DNA of 64,000 nucleotides from Aquimarina sp042434915. GTDB lineage: Bacteria; Bacteroidota; Bacteroidia; Flavobacteriales; Flavobacteriaceae. Under the pieces are notes generated by a model. It had not been told where the DNA came from and searched no databases. It worked only from the letters and a program-made list of their open reading frames with translations. Shown piece by piece: positions 58,446 to 64,000 of this stretch; within the stretch, counting starts at the first letter, position 1; every line of letters begins with the position of its first letter. The position numbers were made by a program, and so were the translations under genes. The stretch covers positions 496,001-560,000 of the forward strand of contig NZ_CP170198.1 of NCBI RefSeq assembly GCF_042434915.1. The letters are read 5' to 3'.

Positions 58446-59174
58446 CTAATCTTTTTGAATTATAAACATAGTAGGTCGTTTATGTAAATCGATAGTTATC
58501 TTGTTCCACTCTGCAATAGTTTTGGTAACTATATATTCTGTAGTTAAGGTAATGTCACAAGCAATGCATAGTCTTGTGTTAGATTGTAAAATAGACTTTA
58601 AATCTTCTAACATTTTATCATTACGATAGGGCGTTTCGATAAATAATTGAGCTTGATTTTTTTCTGATGAAATTCGTTCTAGGTGCTTGATAGTTCCTTT
58701 ACGCTCTTGTTTGTCTATTGGTAGGTAACCATTGAACGCAAAATTTTGACCATTCATTCCACTGCTCATCATGGCGAGTAATATGGAGGATGGCCCTACC
58801 AGCGGAGTTACTTGAATGTCCTTCTCATGTGCCATTCTTATAATTTCTGCACCAGGATCTGCTATTCCTGGGCATCCTGCATCAGATAAAAGCCCAACAG
58901 ACTCACCATTAAAGCAAGGATCAAGAAAACCAGGGATCTCTTCCTCATTTGTGTATTTATTAACCGTATTAATAATTAAAGAACGTTGAGATTTACTAGG
59001 GCTTATTTTTTTTATAAAACGTCTTGCTGGTTTTTCATTTTCGACAATGTAATGATTGACTTGTTCTAAAACCTTTTTTATGGATATAGGAAGTACCTCT
59101 AAAGGTACATCGTCACCAAGACGAGTTGGTATTAAATACAAACGTCCTTTAGGATTTAATGATTTAGATTCCAT
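58446..59174 (-). CDS. RsmI-like SAM-dependent methyltransferase (tetrapyrrole methylase fold)
   Basis: 242 residues. Motifs YLIPTRLGDD, LSDAGCPGIADPG and VGPSSILLAMMSSG match the RsmI/CbiF fold. True RsmI 2'-O-methylates C1402 of 16S rRNA and starts with a GNLDLT-like motif. Here that is replaced by TRLGDDVPLEVLP, and an insert rich in K, R and S follows (ISPSKSQRSLI). It may be a lineage-specific paralogue with another substrate. Confidence 0.85.
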   Translation of the reverse strand: MESKSLNPKGRLYLIPTRLGDDVPLEVLPISIKKVLEQVNHYIVENEKPARRFIKKISPSKSQRSLIINTVNKYTNEEEIPGFLDPCFNGESVGLLSDAGCPGIADPGAEIIRMAHEKDIQVTPLVGPSSILLAMMSSGMNGQNFAFNGYLPIDKQERKGTIKHLERISSEKNQAQLFIETPYRNDKMLEDLKSILQSNTRLCIACDITLTTEYIVTKTIAEWNKITIDLHKRPTMFIIQKD

Positions 59175-59383
59175 AGGTGTATTTTTGGTATTCTTTGGTT
59201 AAATTCAACTGTCGTAAGTAGCAAAAGAAATTATACGATATTTTTGGGGAAGCATCGAATAATTTATGCTTAAATTGAAAAAAAATATATTACAATAGTA
59301 CTAATTTTTTCGGAATTCAATACCTATTTCTTTTGACTCGATCACTTGTAAAAATTGAGAGCGTTTTTTTATTAAGCACTTAC

Positions 59384-59869
59384 TTAATTGGATTCAAAGA
59401 TTTTTAAAGGACCGTTTTTTAATTCTGTAGCAATTTTGTTTGAAGCTTCTTCTAACATTTTAAAAACATTTTCAAAACCTGTTTTACCTCCATAATAAGG
59501 ATCAGGAATATCGACACGTTCATTTAAAAAAATCATATCCATGATTAAACGTATCTTTTGTTTGTCCTGGTTACTTCGGGCTAATTTGTATAAGTTTTCT
59601 TTGTTTGATTGATCCATGGCAAAAATATAGTCGTAGGTGTCAAAGTCTGTTATAGTAAACTGTGCAGCACGCTGATTGGTTAAATCAATGCCGTACTTTC
59701 TTGCAATTTCTATAGATCGCTCATCCGGCAGATTTCCTACATGATAATTACTGGTTCCGCAAGAGTGCACGTTGTACAAATTTTTATCCAGTTTTGAAGC
59801 TAAAATACCTTCGGCTAAAGGTGATCTGCATATATTGCCTAGACAAACCATAAGAATTTTGGTTTTCAT
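59384..59869 (-). CDS. Low-molecular-weight protein-tyrosine phosphatase
   Basis: 161 residues. P-loop CLGNICRSP has Cys9 and Arg15 (CX5R). The general acid Asp is in IPDPYYGG near residue 120. Such enzymes dephosphorylate tyrosine kinases controlling capsule or other targets, but none is adjacent here. It lies after dnaA on the same strand, 57 bases downstream. Confidence 0.94.
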   Translation of the reverse strand: MKTKILMVCLGNICRSPLAEGILASKLDKNLYNVHSCGTSNYHVGNLPDERSIEIARKYGIDLTNQRAAQFTITDFDTYDYIFAMDQSNKENLYKLARSNQDKQKIRLIMDMIFLNERVDIPDPYYGGKTGFENVFKMLEEASNKIATELKNGPLKIFESN

Positions 59870-59926
59870 TAGTTAAGCTATTTTTAATAAAATATTTAAT
59901 ACAAATTATTTGTAGGAGAGTCTAAG

Positions 59927-61354
59927 TTACAAGGTTAGTTTTTTACCTAGATCTTCGACGTATTTTCTAAATTGCTTATCTGTTGAGGATAAATTATCTA
60001 CAGTTTTGCAGGCATGTAAAACGGTAGCATGGTCTCTCTTGCCAATTTGTGTGCCAATACTAGCCAAGGATGCTTTGGTGAGCTTTTTTGCAAAGAACAT
60101 GGCTAATTGTCGAGCCTGTACAATATGACGCTTTCTTGTTTTGGATTGTAATGTTTCAACATCCATTTGGAAATAATCACTAACTACCTTTTGTATATAA
60201 TCTATTGATACTTCTCGTTTGGTGTTTTTGACATAGTTATCTACAATAGCTTTTGCAAGATCAATAGTAATGTCTTTTTTGTTGAATGAAGAATGAGCAA
60301 TTAATGAGATGATTGCACCTTCTAGCTCTCGAATATTTGTTTTTATATTATTTGCTAAGAACTCAACAATATCTTCTGGCATTTCTACGCCATCACGATA
60401 GAGCTTATTTTTGATAATTGATACCCTTGTTTCAAAATCAGGTTGATGTAGTTCTGCGGATAGACCCCACTTAAAACGAGATAATAACCGTTGTTCAATA
60501 TCTTGCATATCTACAGGAGCTTTGTCACTAGTCAAAATAACCTGTTTACCATTTTGATGCAAGTGATTAAAAATATGGAAAAAGACATCTTGAGTCCCTG
60601 CTTTGCCTGATAATAATTGTATATCATCAACGATAAGAACGTCTATGATTTGATAAAAATGAATAAAGTCGTTACGATTATTCTTTTTTACAGATTCAAT
60701 ATATTGCTGAGTAAATTTTTCAGCAGATATGTACAGAACTGTTTTTTCTGGATAGTTGTCCTTAATATTAACACCAATAGCATGTGCCAAATGAGTTTTT
60801 CCTAAACCTACTCCACCAAAAATCAATAATGGATTGAATGAAGTTCCGCCAGGTTTATTGGCTACTGCCATCCCAGCAGAGCGTGCCAGTCGATTTGAAT
60901 CTCCTTCTAGAAAATTCTCAAAATTATAACTAGGATTGAGTTGAGATTCTATCTTTACATTGCGAATACCCGGAATTATAAAAGGGTTCTTCAACTCAGG
61001 GTTTCTGCTTTTGACAGGAACATCAACTTCTTGAGAACGAACGGACATTCTATTGGCACTAGGGATTTTTTCGGTAAATGGCTTTTTGTTACCGTAGGTA
61101 TTCTCCATTTTAATCACATACACCAGTTTTGCATGCTCACCCAACTCGCGGGTTAGAGAAACTTTGAGTAAATTTACATAATGTTCTTCTAGCCATTCGT
61201 AAAAAAATTTACTAGGGACTTGAATACTTAGAGCGCTATCCGTAAGCTTTACAGCTTTGATGGGTTCAAACCAAGTTTTGTAAGCTTGTGGAGTAATATT
61301 GTCTTCTATAAAAGACAAGCAATTCTCCCAAACTGATTGCGCAGTTACATTCAT
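59927..61354 (-). CDS. dnaA: Chromosomal replication initiator protein DnaA
   Basis: 475 residues from the ATG at 61354 (MNVTAQSVWENCL), the usual N-terminus; an ATG at 61426 would add 24 residues and sits against a near-match -7 element. Domain I is at the N-terminus, then a variable linker. The AAA+ domain has Walker A GGVGLGKTH, Walker B LIVDDIQLLSGK and the sensor LSRFKWGL. The C-terminal DNA-binding domain has SIGTQIGKRDHATVLHA. No cluster of DnaA boxes is visible nearby. Confidence 0.97.
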   Translation of the reverse strand: MNVTAQSVWENCLSFIEDNITPQAYKTWFEPIKAVKLTDSALSIQVPSKFFYEWLEEHYVNLLKVSLTRELGEHAKLVYVIKMENTYGNKKPFTEKIPSANRMSVRSQEVDVPVKSRNPELKNPFIIPGIRNVKIESQLNPSYNFENFLEGDSNRLARSAGMAVANKPGGTSFNPLLIFGGVGLGKTHLAHAIGVNIKDNYPEKTVLYISAEKFTQQYIESVKKNNRNDFIHFYQIIDVLIVDDIQLLSGKAGTQDVFFHIFNHLHQNGKQVILTSDKAPVDMQDIEQRLLSRFKWGLSAELHQPDFETRVSIIKNKLYRDGVEMPEDIVEFLANNIKTNIRELEGAIISLIAHSSFNKKDITIDLAKAIVDNYVKNTKREVSIDYIQKVVSDYFQMDVETLQSKTRKRHIVQARQLAMFFAKKLTKASLASIGTQIGKRDHATVLHACKTVDNLSSTDKQFRKYVEDLGKKLTL

Positions 61355-61547
61355 TATAGTATTCTGGTTTCTGTCTTTATTGGTTGTATTCTGGAAATCT
61401 ATGTAATTTTCCGTACTTTTTTGCATGACAAATATGTGAACAAATATTGTAATAAAAAAATCTATTGGGTGTTGAATTTTAATTATTTTTTTCGCATACT
61501 TATAAAATTCTAATGTTATTGTTTAATATCAATTTTTAACAATATTT

Positions 61548-61964
61548 ATGTCTATTATAACCAATTCTACACTTAAAGTGCGCTATTGTGAAACAGATCA
61601 AATGGGTGTTGTACATCACTCAAACTACGCCAAATATCTAGAGGTTGCTAGGATTGAATGGATATCTCAATTAGGCTTTTCTTATAAATCAATGGAAGAT
61701 GATGGTGTAATGCTTCCTGTACTTACTCTAGAATTTAAATTTAAGAAATCTGCCTTCTTTAACGACGTTTTAACTGTTAAAACTAAGATTAAGAAAATTC
61801 CTACATTTAGAATACAGTTTGAGTACGAAATATACAATCAAAGTCAAGAATTATTAACAATAGCTTCAACAGATCTTGTTTTTGTTGATGCGGTTACTAG
61901 AAAGCCTATGCTTTGTCCAAAACCTATTCTACAAAAAATTGAAACACTATTCGAATCTAATTAA
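61548..61964 (+). CDS. YbgC/FadM-like acyl-CoA thioesterase (4HBT hot-dog fold)
   Basis: 138 residues. RYCETDQMGVVHHSNYAKYLE contains the catalytic Asp17 and the conserved HHSNY (given here in overlapping pieces). ARIEWISQLGFSYK follows. Likely hydrolyses acyl-CoA or acyl-ACP thioesters; specificity unknown. Divergent from dnaA. Its stop codon overlaps the stop of the convergent YigZ gene. Confidence 0.92.
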   Translation: MSIITNSTLKVRYCETDQMGVVHHSNYAKYLEVARIEWISQLGFSYKSMEDDGVMLPVLTLEFKFKKSAFFNDVLTVKTKIKKIPTFRIQFEYEIYNQSQELLTIASTDLVFVDAVTRKPMLCPKPILQKIETLFESN

Positions 61965-62566
61965 AGCATTTTTACTTGTACTTCGTATAATCCTTCAAAA
62001 ATTTGAATAATTTCTTGTAATTTATTTTTACGAATGCTCAATGTTAGTCGACAATCTAATCCCAAATTTTGTTCAATAATGTCTAATTGTCTAGCTTTAA
62101 TAACTCGCATTACTTTGTTCATGTTTTTGTAGTCAAAAATTAGCATACAGTAATGATTTATTGTTTTACGAACAATACTGGATGCTTCGAGACTCATTTG
62201 TGCGGTGGATTTGTAAGCAGATATAAGGCCTCCAACCCCAAGTTTAATTCCGCCAAAATAGCGTACAACAACAATAAGTATATTGGTAACCTCAAAAGAT
62301 AAAATTTGACCATAAATAGGTTGTCCTGCAGAGTTTGAAGGTTCTCCATCATCATTAACTCTGTAAGAAGGGTTTTCAATACCTATTTGCCAGGCATAGC
62401 ACCAATGTCTAGCTGCATGATGATCTTTTTTTAATTGATCGATGATTTTTTTTACTTCATCATCAGACGTAACTGGAAAGGCATATCCAAAAAACTTACT
62501 GTTTTTATCTTTATATAAAATTTCTTTGCTTGGTTGTTCTATCGTTTTATATGTGTCGTCAATCAT
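61961..62566 (-). CDS. YigZ/IMPACT family protein
   Basis: 201 residues from the ATG at 62566 (MIDDTYKTI). A start at 62608 would overlap the upstream transporter gene. The IMPACT N-terminal domain shows KKDHHAARHWCYAW, VNDDGEPSNSAGQPI and VVVRYFGGIKLGVGGL, all hallmark motifs. A small DUF1949-type domain is C-terminal. The family binds ribosome- or translation-related partners in eukaryotes; the bacterial role is unclear. Confidence 0.93.
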   Translation of the reverse strand: MIDDTYKTIEQPSKEILYKDKNSKFFGYAFPVTSDDEVKKIIDQLKKDHHAARHWCYAWQIGIENPSYRVNDDGEPSNSAGQPIYGQILSFEVTNILIVVVRYFGGIKLGVGGLISAYKSTAQMSLEASSIVRKTINHYCMLIFDYKNMNKVMRVIKARQLDIIEQNLGLDCRLTLSIRKNKLQEIIQIFEGLYEVQVKML

Positions 62567-62573
62567 AGGAGTG

Positions 62574-63443
62574 TTATATTGAAAATGCGACCAAAAGTAT
62601 ACTGACAATTGCTAGTATGATACCAATCCAATTTTTAACTAGTAATTTTTCTTTAAATAATATGATTCCTGTAAGTGTTGTAACTAGTAGAATAGCTACA
62701 TTATTAATGGTAAATACCGTTGAGCTATCCAAATTTTGACTACGTAGTGCTTGTATCAAAAAGTATATCGAACCATAGTTTGGAATTCCTAGAGCAATGC
62801 CTCCCACGATGTTTTTAAACTCAATTCGAAGTTTTTTTCTAATCGCTTGATATATTAACGATATAATTCCCAGTACCGCTGCACTTCCAAAAATTGTAGC
62901 AGAAAAGACGGGTACATCGTTTTTAGAAACATAATGAAGTTCCATATACTTTAACGTTGTATCTATAAATCCGCTTCCTATAAAAACAAGTATGGGGAAT
63001 ATGATATTTTCTTTTTGTATCCTAATACCAGTTGATTTTTTAATTGATGTAAAATAAACAGCAAATAACGCGACAATAATTCCTGTTATTTTATAAACTC
63101 CCGTAGTTTCATGATATACGATGATGCCAAAAACTATAGGAATCGCTACACTCATTTTACTAGCTACCGCAGCTACCGATAATCCATTTATTTGTGTAGT
63201 TATCGCCATACAATTAAAGATGAGAATAAAGACCAAGCCCAAAAGTAGCGCGCCTATAAACCATTCCTGATTTGGAAGAGCGGGTAATTCAATAGCTTTA
63301 TCGTATGCAAGTACGCCCGATGTGCAAGCGAAAATGTAATTAAATACAATTGCCTGCGTAGTGTTGATATTGTATATTGTAAATAATTTAAAAACAATAA
63401 AAATAAGCGTTGAGGCAAATATGCTAAGTAATAAGTAGATCAA
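62574..63443 (-). CDS. EamA/DMT-superfamily transporter
   Basis: 289 residues with ten predicted transmembrane segments arranged as two five-helix repeats, typical of drug/metabolite exporters. SKMSVAIPIVFGIIVYHET and ILLVTTLTGIILFKEKL are the characteristic end-of-repeat motifs. Substrate unknown. The start is TTG, overlapping the stop of the upstream HAD gene as TTGA, which suggests translational coupling. Confidence 0.9.
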   Translation of the reverse strand: MIYLLLSIFASTLIFIVFKLFTIYNINTTQAIVFNYIFACTSGVLAYDKAIELPALPNQEWFIGALLLGLVFILIFNCMAITTQINGLSVAAVASKMSVAIPIVFGIIVYHETTGVYKITGIIVALFAVYFTSIKKSTGIRIQKENIIFPILVFIGSGFIDTTLKYMELHYVSKNDVPVFSATIFGSAAVLGIISLIYQAIRKKLRIEFKNIVGGIALGIPNYGSIYFLIQALRSQNLDSSTVFTINNVAILLVTTLTGIILFKEKLLVKNWIGIILAIVSILLVAFSI

Positions 63444-64000
63444 AACAGTTCAGATTTAGTAGTAAATAGATCAACAATGTCTTGAGAAGTTGGGTCAATA
63501 TGCCACGTGTGTATGCCGAGATCTTTTGCCGCCTCGATATTGGCTTTTGTATCATCAATAAAGAGAACCTCATTTGCGTCAAGTTTATGATTTTGTAAAA
63601 CAAAATTATAAATTTCGTAATCAGGTTTGCGTACTCCTATCTCATGTGAAAGATAAAAGTAGTCGAAGCATTGTTTGAAATCCTCATAAAACGAAATATT
63701 TTGTTCTATCCATTCGATATGTAAAGAGTTTGTATTGCTTAAAAGTATAAGCTGATATTTTCTTTTATTGTACAATTCTTTAATGAAATTAAATCGATAT
63801 GTGGGGAAATCCAAAAGTATAGAATTCCATCCTTCTATAATTAAATTGGTAGTTTTTTGGTTTAAAAATTCTTGATATGTTGATAAAAAGGTATGTGTGC
63901 TAATTTGTCCTATTTCAAAAAGTGTATCATTTTTAGATAACAAATGAGTAGCGGCTTGTAATGATTTTAAATTTTTAAAATACTTATTAGTAGCGTTTTT
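63440..64000 (-). CDS. HAD-family hydrolase, 5' end beyond the window
   Basis: Partial: the frame stays open to base 64000 with no stop, so the N-terminus and the DxD nucleophile motif are outside. Visible are the motif II region LILLSNTNS, motif III Lys in GVRKPDYEIY and motif IV FIDDTKANIEAAKDLG. This is the YihX/haloacid-dehalogenase-like class, usually small-molecule phosphatases. An internal TTG at 63943 is not the true start. Coupled to the EamA gene downstream. Confidence 0.88.
   Translation of the reverse strand, partial: KNATNKYFKNLKSLQAATHLLSKNDTLFEIGQISTHTFLSTYQEFLNQKTTNLIIEGWNSILLDFPTYRFNFIKELYNKRKYQLILLSNTNSLHIEWIEQNISFYEDFKQCFDYFYLSHEIGVRKPDYEIYNFVLQNHKLDANEVLFIDDTKANIEAAKDLGIHTWHIDPTSQDIVDLFTTKSELF

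Noticed and set aside
61355..61426. 24-codon longer start for DnaA
   Set aside because: The family N-terminus MNVTAxSVW begins at 61354, and a near-match -7 element sits next to the upstream ATG.

Overview
This window is chromosomal housekeeping sequence from a low-GC member of the Bacteroidota, most likely Flavobacteriaceae. The evidence is the 16S rRNA text, including a 3' end reading GGAACACCTCCTTTCT; many promoters of the Bacteroidota type (TTG, about 19 bases, TAnnTTTG); a surface-lipoprotein signal with an acidic run after the lipobox Cys; a TonB receptor paired with a DUF4249 lipoprotein; DUF349, OstA-like and DUF6095 proteins; and a monomeric isocitrate dehydrogenase. I see no prophage, integron, transposase, CRISPR array or defence island.

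Layout. 1-6.1 kb: a three-domain fasciclin lipoprotein (minus), a YwqK/MORN-like exported protein, mnmA, a nitronate monooxygenase-like flavoprotein and mazG (plus), then a methyltransferase (minus). 6.1-28.7 kb: a long minus-strand block with a DUF349 protein, aroE plus two tandem DUF368 membrane proteins, a TPR protein, a class III aminotransferase, an OstA/LptA-like protein, a Fur-like regulator with purA, a Rel/SpoT (p)ppGpp enzyme, an M48 protease, a TrmH-type methyltransferase, an orphan hybrid histidine kinase, and the thrS-infC-rpmI-rplT translation operon. 28.7-35.0 kb: one complete rRNA operon on the plus strand (16S, tRNA-Ile GAT, tRNA-Ala TGC, 23S, 5S), driven by four tandem promoters and carrying boxA-like elements before 16S and 23S. 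35.1-39.4 kb: a dinB-dnaE translesion-polymerase pair (minus) whose promoter lies between two identical 13-base palindromes. 39.5-54.9 kb: mostly minus-strand genes: a coiled-coil exported protein, murQ, a DUF4249/TonB-receptor pair, icd, rplS, trmD, an AsmA/DUF748-like protein, an N-terminally extended GAPDH and an HtrA-type protease. 55.1-58.4 kb: dapF, a GNAT acetyltransferase and mltG overlap on the plus strand, followed by a lytic-transglycosylase-like protein. 58.4-64 kb: an RsmI-like methyltransferase, a low-molecular-weight phosphatase, dnaA, a YbgC-like thioesterase, a YigZ protein, an EamA transporter and a HAD hydrolase that runs off the right edge.

Functional themes are translation, stringent response and purine control (Rel, Fur-like, PurA), cell-wall synthesis and recycling (dapF, mltG, murQ, possibly the DUF368 pair) and DNA replication or damage tolerance (dnaA, dinB, dnaE). 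Several ORFs start at TTG with no in-frame ATG available, and infC appears to start at AUA. The least expected signals are regulatory: the palindromes around the dinB promoter, the duplicated rRNA promoter units, the Fur-like protein lacking its usual CxxC, two GC-rich intergenic islands, and a strong orphan terminator upstream of icd. I see no clearly new multi-gene system; the dinB-dnaE module with its private operator comes closest.
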